A DNA stretch of 33,228 nucleotides from Flammeovirgaceae bacterium UBA2786 (GTDB lineage: Bacteria; Bacteroidota; Bacteroidia; Cytophagales; Cyclobacteriaceae): assembly GCA_002352225.1 (NCBI GenBank), contig DEIA01000020.1:34627-67854 (forward strand), read 5' to 3'. Of the stretch, positions 24,129-33,192 are shown in pieces. The notes beneath the pieces were generated by a model. The model ran no database searches and was not told where the DNA came from. It saw only the letters and a list, made by a program, of their open reading frames with translations. Within the stretch, counting starts at the first letter, position 1. Each line of letters starts with the position of its first letter. The translations under genes and the position numbers were made by a program.

Positions 24129-25397
24129 CTATTTCAGTTTAATAAAACTTTCACTGTCTACCATATACTGTGCATTCAACGCCACTTCATCGGAAGAGGC
24201 AAGACCTTGTTTTACTTCAATCAATTCATTGGTATGCGTGCCCGTTACAACCTTCTTTGGTTTAAACACTCCACGTTCTTTTACAAAGGCAACTTTTTCG
24301 ATACCCATATCAAGGATGGATTCTTTTGGCAGCCATAATGCTTCTTGGTTTTGAACCTGCAACGTGGCCGATACCAACTGCCCCATGCGAAGCCTGTTGT
24401 TGTGCACATACACTCTTACTTTTACAAACTCTTCGCCATTGCTGAAGAAGGGCTGAACAAAATCAACGTTTGCTTCCTCCGGTTTATCATAACCCAGATC
24501 GATCGTAATTTTATCTCCTTCTTTTACCGATCCGGCCTGCCAAACGGCAATGTTGAGTTCAACACGCACGGCATTTGTGTTTACTACTTTAAATAACGTT
24601 TGTCCTGTACTTAGGTAGGCACCTTCGCGTATGATTTCAGTGGTTGGTTGAGAACTGGAAGAAAAATTTGTTTGTGCGTTCTTGTTCGCACCGGCATCGT
24701 TCATGCCACCCATTGGCGAAGCAGCGGGTGAGGCTGATGCTGGCTGTAACGAAGGTGCAGGCTGCGTGTCGCTGATGATATAACCACTGTATTCACTAAA
24801 TAGCGGAAATGTATATACTGCTTCTTTTCGATTAATAATTTCCTGAACTTGTTTGTCAGTAACTCCCAATAGAAATAATTTATTCTTAGCCGACTGAATT
24901 AGTTCTTCATTGTTCTTGTCATTATCCACCAGATAAAGCAATTCGCGTTGTGCAGTCAGCAACTCAGGGCTATAAATATCTGCAACCCTCTGGCCCTTTT
25001 GTACCGGTTGAAACGCATACTTCAGGTACACTTTTTCTAACCGGCCACCGATACGTGCGGCAATATTATACACGTAACGGGTATCGTACGTAACAATACC
25101 TTGTGCCTGCACAGAAGAAGTTGTAGTTCTGTATGCGGGTTTAATTGTTTTGATGGACGCGATCACCACTTCGTTGGGCGATTTTATCAATCGCGCAAGG
25201 TCTTCGGTAATCTCTACTTCTTCACCGGGCCTGGCTTTGCGCACCAGATCCATACCGCACACCGGGCAAGTACTGGGCCGATCAGATACAACGGTTGGAT
25301 GCATAGGACAGATATAGGTATCCGCCAGCCCGGCATGTTTATCGGTTGAGCATGCCACAGCCACTAAAACAACAAGCAGCAATATCCATAACCTCAT
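24129..25397 (-). CDS. cusB: CusB-type RND adaptor lipoprotein (first copy)
   Basis: About 422 residues from the ATG at 25397, which starts a lipoprotein signal (MRLWILLLVVLVAVACS, Cys16). The frame is open to 25460, but that extra part is hydrophilic and overlaps the tolC-like gene. The metal-binding domain has YICPMHP and CPVCGMDLVRK. The barrel-sandwich domain is interrupted by a roughly 45-residue low-complexity insert rich in Ser, Ala, Pro and Asn with MGGM inside it (coded around 24630-24770). Sequence similarity to the second copy is confined to the shared domains, so this is an old duplication or two distinct subfamilies. It functions with the CusA and TolC-like proteins encoded upstream. 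Confidence 0.9.
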   Translation of the reverse strand: MRLWILLLVVLVAVACSTDKHAGLADTYICPMHPTVVSDRPSTCPVCGMDLVRKARPGEEVEITEDLARLIKSPNEVVIASIKTIKPAYRTTTSSVQAQGIVTYDTRYVYNIAARIGGRLEKVYLKYAFQPVQKGQRVADIYSPELLTAQRELLYLVDNDKNNEELIQSAKNKLFLLGVTDKQVQEIINRKEAVYTFPLFSEYSGYIISDTQPAPSLQPASASPAASPMGGMNDAGANKNAQTNFSSSSQPTTEIIREGAYLSTGQTLFKVVNTNAVRVELNIAVWQAGSVKEGDKITIDLGYDKPEEANVDFVQPFFSNGEEFVKVRVYVHNNRLRMGQLVSATLQVQNQEALWLPKESILDMGIEKVAFVKERGVFKPKKVVTGTHTNELIEVKQGLASSDEVALNAQYMVDSESFIKLK

Positions 25398-25437
25398 GAT
25401 TACAGTTACCGGTTGATTGTTTACCATTGGCGGTCGG

Positions 25438-26709
25438 TTATCTTTCAAGTTCTTTTTCATATGCTACAATCATTGTATAATACTCTTCCATTTTTTCGAG
25501 ATATTGTATTTGAGTCATATTCAGCGTTTCCCAGGCATCAAGTACAATGGGTAACTGTTCACGATTTTCTTCATAAGCCAGCATAAGAGTTTCGTAATTT
25601 TTGCGCAGGGAAGGAATAATCCTGGTTTCGTAGGTATTCAACTGTTCCTGCATGCGATTTAGCTGAGCAGCCATACCGGCCAGCATACCGCGTGCTTCTG
25701 TTAGTATTGCTTCGCGGCCACGCTTCATCGCTTCTATTTCATACTGCATTCCCTGTACTTCGCTCTTATACATTTTTGACGACCACGGAGCGATTGGTAT
25801 AGATACCATTGCCATGGCGGTGAATTGAGCAGGCATGCTCTCACCTAATGATTTCATGTGATCGAAACGAATTTTAAAATCGGGTTTTGCCTGAGCTTGT
25901 TGCAATTTTTGGTTGAAACGCATGGCGTCAATAGTTTTATTTACCTGTTGTACATCGCTTCGTTGGTTGCTCAAAGCCACGGTATCATATACGGCCTGGT
26001 TGAAGTTAAACAAAACCTGAGTTGTGGTATCCACTTCAAACTTTGTATCGTAAGGAAGATCCATCAGGGCATTAAGCCTAAAGCGGGTTTCATCAATATC
26101 TCCGAGTGTCATGGTCTGCATATTTTTTACTTCATACAAACGCCCTTCCGCTTTATATATATTGCCCAAACTTCCCTGATTATAAGGGTAGCGAATACGT
26201 GAAATTTTCACGATCAGTTCTATTATCCTTTCATTCTCCTGAAGTGTTTTCATCTTTTGTTTGGAGATTAACCATTTATAGTACAAATTTTTGGCTTCTG
26301 AACGCAGTATGTTGAATTGCTTTGCTCTTCCTTGCTCTTCTACTGAAGCGCGTGAGGCCATGTAATTTTTATTTGCATTTAACTTAGCAGGATTAGGAAT
26401 ATCCTGTTCAACGGTTATCATGAATGAGCCCTTATCCCCCTCATCCATTATCATCTGTCCGGGGTATGGCGTCATAAACGTTCCTGCTCCTACCATAGGG
26501 GCCATCCAGCTTTTTGCACCATTGGTATAGGTATTCAATGCTTTCACTTTAAAAGTATACTCCTGAAGCATAGGATTGCGGGCATCAACAGCACGCAATA
26601 CACTATCAAGCGTAAGCACCTGCGCTGAAGCGGAAACAGCGAGTAAGCATAATAAAGCAATTGCCAATGGCCAACTGCCAATTGATTGTGTTTTAATGAT
26701 GGGCTTCAT
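25438..26709 (-). CDS. TolC-family outer-membrane efflux protein (CusC role)
   Basis: A 423-residue protein with a cleavable signal (about 1-30, ending in AVSASAQ). The mature part is mainly long alpha-helices with heptad character, as in the TolC tunnel, in the usual two-fold repeated arrangement (LDSVLRAVDARNPMLQEYTFKVKAL near the start; QLPIVLDAWETLNMTQIQYLEKMEEYYTMIVAYEKELER at the end). Several methionines occur near the N-terminus (WMAPMVGAGTFMTPYPGQMIMDEG). It is the probable outer-membrane channel of the metal efflux complex. The start overlaps the CusA C-terminal ORF by 17 nt, implying translational coupling. Confidence 0.87.
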   Translation of the reverse strand: MKPIIKTQSIGSWPLAIALLCLLAVSASAQVLTLDSVLRAVDARNPMLQEYTFKVKALNTYTNGAKSWMAPMVGAGTFMTPYPGQMIMDEGDKGSFMITVEQDIPNPAKLNANKNYMASRASVEEQGRAKQFNILRSEAKNLYYKWLISKQKMKTLQENERIIELIVKISRIRYPYNQGSLGNIYKAEGRLYEVKNMQTMTLGDIDETRFRLNALMDLPYDTKFEVDTTTQVLFNFNQAVYDTVALSNQRSDVQQVNKTIDAMRFNQKLQQAQAKPDFKIRFDHMKSLGESMPAQFTAMAMVSIPIAPWSSKMYKSEVQGMQYEIEAMKRGREAILTEARGMLAGMAAQLNRMQEQLNTYETRIIPSLRKNYETLMLAYEENREQLPIVLDAWETLNMTQIQYLEKMEEYYTMIVAYEKELER

Positions 26710-28621
26710 ACACTTCTATTTTTCCGAATTTTTTAAGTTCATATTCTTTTGTCATCAAAAAGATAAGAGGAGTTACCAACAGGATATGAGTGGAAGAGGT
26801 GAGTACACCACCAATCATAGGCAATACAATGGGTTGCATTACATCACTGCCTACACCGGTGGCCCATAATACCGGTACCAATCCAAACAGAGCCACACTT
26901 ACCGTCATAATTTTAGGACGCAAGCGCTTGGCTGCTCCGGCAATCACATACTCTTTCAGTTCTTCCATAGAAATTGTTTCGCGCGAATTACCCCGAAGCT
27001 TTACCAGTTGTTGCATGGCATCGTTCAAATAAATTACCATTACAACTCCCGTTTCTACGGCAATACCAAACAAGGCAATGAACCCTACTGCAACGGCTAC
27101 AGATAAATTTACGCCATAGAAGTAAACCATATAGGCGCCACCAATTAAAGCGAAGGGTACAGTGATTAAACTAAAGAATGCTTCGCGAATGGATTTGAAA
27201 GCGAGATAGAGAGAAATGAAAATAATGAGCAGAACAACGGGTAAAATCACCAGTAGCGTTTGTTGCCCGCGAATCAGGTTTTCGTATTGCCCGCTCCACT
27301 CCAGGTAGTAGCCGTTGGGCAGGGCCCCCATTTTTGTGTTCAGTATTTCGATGGCTTCTTTTACGGTGCTGCCTAAATCGCGATCGCGTACATTGAAGAG
27401 AACCGCACCCCGAAGCATGGCATTTTCGGATGTAATCATTGGCGGGCCATCTTCAAAGCGTATGGTTGCTATGGCGGAGAGTGGTATTGTACCCAGTGCA
27501 GGAGTTTTAACAGGAATACGGTTGAGTTGATCGATGCTGTTCCGATAATCTTGTGCAAGCCTTGCGCTGATGGAAAAACGCTGGCGTCCTTCAATGGTTT
27601 GCCCAATGGGCGAACCACCAATGGCCGATTCAACAAGTACATTTACATCATTTACGGATAGTCCGTAGCGGCCAAGTGCCTCGCGGTTAATATCAATGGT
27701 CAGATACTTTCCACCGGTTATTGGGTCAACATATAAATCTTTTACACCCGGAATGCCTTGCAATGCGGCCTTTACACGTTCTGATAAAACATAAATACTA
27801 TCCAGGTTTTGCCCATACACTTTTATCCCTACATCGGTTCGAATGCCTGTGGCCAACATGTTAATGCGGTTAATAATGGGTTGTGTCCAGCCGTTTACAA
27901 CACCGGGTATTTGCATTTTGGCATCCAGCTCATTAATAAGATCTTTTTTTGTAATGCCTTCTCTCCATTCTGATTTTGGCTTAAGCATAATGATAGTCTC
28001 GATCATGCTAATGGGTGAGTTATCGGTAGCGGTACTGGCACGACCTGCTTTACCCAGTACCTTGTCTACTTCGGGCACCGATTTGATAATCTTATCTTGT
28101 ACTTGTAAGATGCGCTTAGCCTCTTCGTTTGAAACATCGGGTAACGTTACCGGCATAAACAAAATAGATTGCTCGTCCAACGGAGGCATAAACTCCGAAC
28201 CCAAACTCAATAATAAAGGAACACTTACACCCAACGCCAGCAGGTTTACGCCTATAGTTGTTTTGCGCCACTTCATACAAACACGGATAATGGGCTCGTA
28301 AATTTTTTCAAGAAAACGGTTTAGCGGATTTTTATTTTCGCCTGTAAATTTTCCCTTCATAAAAAAGGAAATGATAACGGGAGCAAGCGTTACCACCAGC
28401 ACCGCATCTACCAGCATGATAAATGTTTTGGTATAGGCTAATGGATGAAATAATTTTCCTTCTTGCCCGGTAAGCATAAATACCGGCAAAAATGAAGTGA
28501 TGATAATAATGGTGGAATAGAACACCCCTCGCGAAACCTGCTTACTCGATTTTTCAATAATGCTGAGCCGCTCCTGCTCATCAATTTGGGTATAGCTGCG
28601 TGAAAAAAATTTCTTAATCAT
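26693..28621 (-). CDS. cusA: CusA-type RND metal pump, C-terminal part
   Basis: A 642-residue ORF covering the second part of a CusA/CzcA heavy-metal RND pump: TM5 and TM6 (RGVFYSTIIIITSFLPVFML onward), the second periplasmic domain, and TM7-TM12 ending with the VLTSSTHILLVTPLIFLM helix. Methionines in ISMIETII and INMLATGI match positions of the CusA Cu(I)/Ag(I) relay as I recall it. The ATG lies two codons after the stop of the N-terminal part, in the same frame (TAA-GCT-ATG). The break falls in the cytoplasmic loop between TM4 and TM5, so two chains could still fold into one pump. Together with the N-terminal part the length (about 1070) is that of a normal CusA. Confidence 0.88.
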   Translation of the reverse strand: MIKKFFSRSYTQIDEQERLSIIEKSSKQVSRGVFYSTIIIITSFLPVFMLTGQEGKLFHPLAYTKTFIMLVDAVLVVTLAPVIISFFMKGKFTGENKNPLNRFLEKIYEPIIRVCMKWRKTTIGVNLLALGVSVPLLLSLGSEFMPPLDEQSILFMPVTLPDVSNEEAKRILQVQDKIIKSVPEVDKVLGKAGRASTATDNSPISMIETIIMLKPKSEWREGITKKDLINELDAKMQIPGVVNGWTQPIINRINMLATGIRTDVGIKVYGQNLDSIYVLSERVKAALQGIPGVKDLYVDPITGGKYLTIDINREALGRYGLSVNDVNVLVESAIGGSPIGQTIEGRQRFSISARLAQDYRNSIDQLNRIPVKTPALGTIPLSAIATIRFEDGPPMITSENAMLRGAVLFNVRDRDLGSTVKEAIEILNTKMGALPNGYYLEWSGQYENLIRGQQTLLVILPVVLLIIFISLYLAFKSIREAFFSLITVPFALIGGAYMVYFYGVNLSVAVAVGFIALFGIAVETGVVMVIYLNDAMQQLVKLRGNSRETISMEELKEYVIAGAAKRLRPKIMTVSVALFGLVPVLWATGVGSDVMQPIVLPMIGGVLTSSTHILLVTPLIFLMTKEYELKKFGKIEVYEAHH

Positions 28622-28624
28622 AGC

Positions 28625-29911
28625 TTATTTCTTTTCTTCAGGATTTAGTTCAGCAAAACGATGTGATAAATTTTTATACGAATTCTCGGCCATAATAATG
28701 CCGTTATCTACAATTACCCCAATGGCCAGCACTATTCCCGTTAGCGACATGATATTTGAGGTAATATCAAACGCATTCAGAAAAATAAAACTGGTTGCAA
28801 TTGTTATTGGAATCTGAATGATAATACTGGCGGCACTTCGCCAGTGAAAAAGAAAAATGATTACAACCAGAGAAACAACAATCATTTCTTCGATAAGTGT
28901 AGTTTTAATAGACGAGATGGATTCTTCAATCAACTCGCTGCGATCGTACACGATATTGAATGTAATGCCTTCGGGTAACCCCTTGGCTACATCAACCATT
29001 CTCTTCTTCACGGCCCGGATTACTTCATCTGCATTTTCTCCATACCGCATCACCACAATACCGCCTACTACTTCGCCCTCACCATCTTTATCAAAAATTC
29101 CCAAACGTGTTTCGCCTGTCATTTGCACAGTAGCTACATCGCGCACCTTTACCGGTATGGTGTTTACGGTTTTAACAGAAATATTTTCGATCTCTTCTAT
29201 TGATTTTAAGTAGCCTGTAGTTTTAATAATGTAGCCGATGTCATTAATCTCAAACTTGCGCCCACCGGCTTCGTTGTTATTGTTGCGAACAGCCTGCAAC
29301 ACTTCGGGTACCGATAAATTATAATAGATGAGTTTGTTTGGGTTAAGGGTTACCTGATATTGTTTTTGGAAGCCACCGAAAGAAGCAATCTCACTTACAC
29401 CCGGCACATTTTGCAATCCAAATTTCACATACCAATCTTGCAGGGCGCGCTGTTCACCCAAATCCATGCCGGGTGCATCGAGTGTGTACCAGAGAATATG
29501 ACCAACACCCGTTCCATCTGGGCCTAATGTGGGCGTAACTCCCTCGGGCAACAGACGCGTGGCGTAGTTTAGTCGTTCCAACACACGTTCGCGAGCCCAG
29601 TACACATCGGTATCATCATTGAAAATAACATAGACAAAACTCATCCCAAACATGGAAGAGCCTCGCACATATTTTACTTGCGGCAACCCTTGCAAGTTGG
29701 TAACCAGCGGGTAAGTAATCTGGTCTTCCATAATCTGCGGGCTGCGCCCCATCCATTCGGTAAACACAATTACCTGGTTTTCCGATAAGTCAGGGATGGC
29801 ATCGATCTTATTGATACGAACCGAATGAACGCCCCAGGCAAAGAGCCCGATGGCAACCAGTAATACCAAAAAACGGTTACGAAGCGAGAATGAGATTAAT
29901 CCTTCAATCAT
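28625..29911 (-). CDS. cusA: CusA-type RND metal pump, N-terminal part
   Basis: A 428-residue ORF holding TM1 (RFLVLLVAIGLFAWGV), the first periplasmic porter domain (IPDLSENQVIVFTEWMGRSP and LPQVKYVRGSSMFGMSFVYVIF are CusA/CzcA blocks), and TM2-TM4. TM4 carries the proton-relay aspartate in GIVLAIGVIVDNGIIMAEN. It stops after NPEEKK at a single in-frame TAA, and the rest of the pump continues in the same frame. The loop up to the next helix is about 40 residues, longer than in E. coli CusA as I recall it, and charged. Either the gene is split and both parts assemble, or a nonsense change has inactivated it. Preceded by a 91-nt gap after the HYC_CC_PP gene. Confidence 0.88.
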   Translation of the reverse strand: MIEGLISFSLRNRFLVLLVAIGLFAWGVHSVRINKIDAIPDLSENQVIVFTEWMGRSPQIMEDQITYPLVTNLQGLPQVKYVRGSSMFGMSFVYVIFNDDTDVYWARERVLERLNYATRLLPEGVTPTLGPDGTGVGHILWYTLDAPGMDLGEQRALQDWYVKFGLQNVPGVSEIASFGGFQKQYQVTLNPNKLIYYNLSVPEVLQAVRNNNNEAGGRKFEINDIGYIIKTTGYLKSIEEIENISVKTVNTIPVKVRDVATVQMTGETRLGIFDKDGEGEVVGGIVVMRYGENADEVIRAVKKRMVDVAKGLPEGITFNIVYDRSELIEESISSIKTTLIEEMIVVSLVVIIFLFHWRSAASIIIQIPITIATSFIFLNAFDITSNIMSLTGIVLAIGVIVDNGIIMAENSYKNLSHRFAELNPEEKK

Positions 29912-30002
29912 AAAATAATAATTATAAATACTGAAAGCGATAGGTTGCTTTGAGGATAAAGCGAACCAGAAAGAGCGAAGGCCCTTTAGAAGAAAAGAAA
30001 AA

Positions 30003-30407
30003 TCAAATCAGGAAAACCTGATGTGTAATTGTCAGGTTGCACGTTCGTAAAGGCGTGTCGTAGTTGAGGTGTTTTACCAGCGAAGAATAATTAGCCGGAA
30101 TGATTTCTGAAAGAAGAATAGCGGGAGAAGCAAGGGCAACAAAAGAAATACCCGGAATACTTACTTCAGAAGACGCGCTAAAGTCTTCTCCTTCATGCAC
30201 AATGGTTTCATCATCGCAGCAAGTAACCTTTGCGTGCCGATGACAAGGAGGAAGCTCCTTTTCTTTTTCGCATCCTTCTGCTTTTGTAAACAGCGCAACA
30301 TGCTTAATCTCGCCACTGCAAAAATGCATGCCCACCATAAAACTGGTGGATGACATAAACACCAGCAAAGCCAGTGTAAAAGATGCTATGGGGCGAAGGT
30401 TTTTCAT
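30003..30407 (-). CDS. HYC_CC_PP-family small exported protein
   Basis: A 134-residue protein with an N-terminal hydrophobic signal or anchor (about 5-25). Its conserved residues are HFCSGEIKHVALF (28-40), a Cys at 46, PPCHRH (53-58) and CC (63-64), the pattern after which this Bacteroidota family is named. The Cys/His content and its place as first gene of the CusA-TolC-CusB operon suggest that it binds or senses copper-group metals in the periplasm; this is inferred. A -7 box TATATTTG lies at 30416-30423, very near the ATG, so the leader would be nearly absent if that promoter is used. Confidence 0.8.
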   Translation of the reverse strand: MKNLRPIASFTLALLVFMSSTSFMVGMHFCSGEIKHVALFTKAEGCEKEKELPPCHRHAKVTCCDDETIVHEGEDFSASSEVSIPGISFVALASPAILLSEIIPANYSSLVKHLNYDTPLRTCNLTITHQVFLI

Positions 30408-30415
30408 CCAAGATT

Positions 30416-30423
30416 CAAATATA
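30416..30423 (-). promoter_or_regulatory. Possible -7 box of the Cus operon
   Basis: On the minus strand TATATTTG matches TAnnTTTG fully. It is only about 9 nt from the annotated ATG and lacks a clear -33 TTTG, so the call is tentative. Confidence 0.35.
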
Positions 30424-30548
30424 ACGGATTTTTATGGAATTTGGATTTATATGATTTCACGGGCCAGTTACAGAATATACTGTGGTGCAGGTAATGGGGA
30501 TATAGTAATCGAAGAGGGGCAGGGTATTTAATATTGACAGAAACGTTT

Positions 30549-30573
30549 TGAATAGTACCTAAACTACTATTCA
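30549..30573. promoter_or_regulatory. 25-bp perfect inverted repeat, candidate operator
   Basis: TGAATAGTA (30549-30557) and its exact reverse complement TACTATTCA (30565-30573) flank a 7-base spacer. It lies 27 nt before the M28 peptidase ATG, in the intergenic region shared with the divergent Cus operon. There is no T-tract immediately after the right arm, and AT-rich arms of this length are typical of a dimeric repressor site. The regulator is unknown. Confidence 0.5.
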
Positions 30574-30600
30574 TTTATTTTAAATGATACCATACAATAA

Positions 30601-32877
30601 ATGAGGAACACGGCACTTCAATCGGCTATTGGGTTGTGTATATTGGTGTTGGCAGGAATTTTTTCGGTTCAACTCAATCAACCACCTGAAGTTCAAAACA
30701 GAAATTCGCCCGTAACCGGATTTTCGGCTGAACGAGCGCATGATCATTTGAAGATAATAGCGGCACATCCGCATAGCGCAGGTACTGCTTATCATGACTC
30801 AGTTCGGTATTACATAAGTCGCTACTGCCAGGAAGCCGGTTATCAGGTAGAAATTCAAGATACCGTTGGTGCTCGCGTAGCTGCCAATGGAAGAGTAATG
30901 GTGGCAGGCAAAGTACGAAACATTGTGGCTACGCTGAAGGGCACCGGTAACAAGCCGGAAAACATTCTTGTAATGGCGCATTATGACTCGGAACCCAATA
31001 CACCGGGCGCCACCGATGATGGTAGTGGAGTAAGTGCCATGCTGGAAACGATTCGCGCTTTAAAAGCGTCTGCTCTGTTACAGCATGATATTACATTTTT
31101 ATTTACCGATATGGAAGAAGCCGGATTGCTGGGAGCTGAAGCATTTGTAAACCTATATCCCCAAAAATACACAAACACTATTGTGTTGAATTATGAATCG
31201 CGCGGAAACAAAGGGGCTGCGATTGCTTTTGAAGTAACGGAGCAAAATGGATGGATGGTTAAACAGTTTAGTACAGGGGCTCCCTTTCCATTGCTGAATT
31301 CATTAACGTACGAGATTTACAAACGCTTACCTAACAATACTGACTTTACGCTCTTTAAAAGAAAGGAATACACCGGCATTAACCAGGCTAACATTGGCGG
31401 ACATGTTAACTACCACAGCATGACAGACACGTACCAACGGGCTGACCTACAGACCATACAACATCATGGCAGTAATATGCTTGGTATGATACGCCACCTC
31501 GATACACAGAATTTATCAAACACTAAAGCACCAGATATTACCTACTTTAATCCTGTTGGCTATTGGTTTTTGAGTTACTCATCAACACTTAATCTACCGC
31601 TTGTTATCGGATGCTTTATTCTTTTTATCATTCTGATCTATCACCTAAAGAAAAATGAACAAATCAAATTCTGGAATGTAGTTAAAACGGCAGGCGTTTT
31701 CTTGCTTGCCATAGTAGTGTCGCTTGCGGGTGTATTTGCAGTAACAAAACTCGTTTTAATGGGGTACCCGCACTATGCAAACTTTTATAACCATGATTTC
31801 TATAATAGTGCATGGTATCTGCACGCGTTTATAGGGGTAACAGTTTTGATTTTTGTGCTGGCTTTTTCTACCCTGCTTCGAGCGCTTACTGCTGGGGAGA
31901 GATTAACCGGAGTGATGGTGGTGGTATTGTTCATGATTGCGCTGCTGTATCATTTTCTTCCATCGGGGAGTTTTCTGTTGTATTACCCGGTAACCGTTTT
32001 TTTAATCATCAACCTGATTGGCGCACAGTTCAAAACCAAAAACGCATGGCAGCCTATTGTGTATTCAATTGCATTGTTGCCTGCCATACTGCTGCTGGTA
32101 CCTATGGCTAATATGTTTTTTGTCACCTTTACACTTGCTTTGCCTTACGGAGCCTTGTTGGTAATTACTATTCTGATTGGGATGGCCGTGCCGCTGCTGG
32201 TAAACCTCCAAAAATACTCGGTCTATTTGTGCCTGGGTAGTATCGTGTACACGATTGTTGGATTAAGCGGGGCACACATCAATTCAAAAATTACGGTTGA
32301 GCAACCGTTACGGGTTTCACTTAATTATTTTTTTGATGCCGATGCGAATAAATCATATTGGTTTTCCACCGACCGGTATAAGTCGGATTGGCTCAGTCAT
32401 TATGTAGATTCCTTGTCGAATGAAGTAGCACTAAGTCCGGGAGAAAGTAGTGGTAAAAATTATGCAGGAGCAGCTCTGGGAAAAAATCTATTGCCATCCA
32501 GGGTAACGAGAAGTATTGACACGCTGGCTACGGGTGAATTTATGAATGTTATTACTGTTGCGCCACAACAGGAGGCCATCAACTATCGCATGTTTACAGA
32601 AGGCATTGAAGGATCCATTCGGCTTAATGGCAGGCAAGAAGACTGGAACCTGACTAAGAGTTCTGAACCACACGTGATGTTCGTTCGGCCTTTAGGAAAG
32701 AATGGGTTCACGCTTTCGTTCAAATCGGCAGAAATTAAACCCATTAAAGTGTTGCTTATTGAACGCTCCTATGGGCTTCCGGCAGAATGGTTGGATGTAC
32801 CAAAGCCGGATGATATTATCTGGAATACAGGAGATAATGCAAACGCTGTTTTTATTAAGCAGCGAGTAACGTTGTAG
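30601..32877 (+). CDS. M28-family zinc peptidase with multi-pass membrane region
   Basis: A 758-residue protein. An N-terminal signal anchor (about 8-25) is followed by an M28 aminopeptidase domain (about 40-315). Zinc ligands are visible as His127 (MAHYDSEPNTPG), Asp139 (GATDDGSGV), Glu172/Glu173 (TDMEEAGLLGAEAF, one catalytic and one ligand), Glu199 (NYESRG) and His272 (NYHSMTDTY). About eight or nine membrane helices lie at roughly 325-570, and a final soluble domain (about 570-758) has beta-rich character. The layout matches the ERMP1/vacuolar Pff1-like membrane peptidases, found also in Bacteroidota. The substrate is unknown; peptidase and C-terminal domains should both face the periplasm. 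Confidence 0.9.
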   Translation: MRNTALQSAIGLCILVLAGIFSVQLNQPPEVQNRNSPVTGFSAERAHDHLKIIAAHPHSAGTAYHDSVRYYISRYCQEAGYQVEIQDTVGARVAANGRVMVAGKVRNIVATLKGTGNKPENILVMAHYDSEPNTPGATDDGSGVSAMLETIRALKASALLQHDITFLFTDMEEAGLLGAEAFVNLYPQKYTNTIVLNYESRGNKGAAIAFEVTEQNGWMVKQFSTGAPFPLLNSLTYEIYKRLPNNTDFTLFKRKEYTGINQANIGGHVNYHSMTDTYQRADLQTIQHHGSNMLGMIRHLDTQNLSNTKAPDITYFNPVGYWFLSYSSTLNLPLVIGCFILFIILIYHLKKNEQIKFWNVVKTAGVFLLAIVVSLAGVFAVTKLVLMGYPHYANFYNHDFYNSAWYLHAFIGVTVLIFVLAFSTLLRALTAGERLTGVMVVVLFMIALLYHFLPSGSFLLYYPVTVFLIINLIGAQFKTKNAWQPIVYSIALLPAILLLVPMANMFFVTFTLALPYGALLVITILIGMAVPLLVNLQKYSVYLCLGSIVYTIVGLSGAHINSKITVEQPLRVSLNYFFDADANKSYWFSTDRYKSDWLSHYVDSLSNEVALSPGESSGKNYAGAALGKNLLPSRVTRSIDTLATGEFMNVITVAPQQEAINYRMFTEGIEGSIRLNGRQEDWNLTKSSEPHVMFVRPLGKNGFTLSFKSAEIKPIKVLLIERSYGLPAEWLDVPKPDDIIWNTGDNANAVFIKQRVTL

Positions 32878-33156
32878 TTACCGGAATGCCACCCGTGGGT
32901 AATTTTGGAATACAGGTGATTACTTCTTTAGTAAATCAAACAAGCGTGTGTTGATGTAAAGAGTTTCCTTCCTTGTATTATCATGTATAGATAATAATAA
33001 ATATTATGCATGACAGACCCTGGTATTTGCTCATGCAGTCAAGAAACAAGGAGTTTGAGCCTGAATTTCATTTGTGTGTCAACAGTGCGGAAGCCTTTGT
33101 CGGATTACGAGCTGCTAAAGGCAAACATTTTTTTACACCTTCAAGATGCCTAAAAA
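32878..33156. other. Gene-poor stretch
   Basis: About 280 bases after the M28 gene. A 65-codon ORF begins at 33006 but runs through the terminator at 33157-33192 and has no recognisable pattern. Nothing else can be supported here. Confidence 0.4.
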
Positions 33157-33192
33157 CAAAAACCCCAAATCCATTACGAATTCGGGGTTTTG
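33157..33192. terminator. Bidirectional terminator near right edge
   Basis: CCCCAAAT and ATTCGGGG form a stem with one internal mismatch, flanked by AAAA on the left and TTTT on the right, so it can end transcripts from either side. On the minus strand a frame open to the window edge ends in PSSSAD and TAA (33207-33209), about 15 nt before the stem. A gene entering from the right is therefore likely, but only six codons are visible. Confidence 0.6.

Noticed and set aside
25398..25460. 21-residue N-terminal extension of the first CusB-type adaptor
   Set aside because: It is hydrophilic and would bury the lipoprotein signal that starts at the ATG at 25397; it also overlaps the TolC-family gene.
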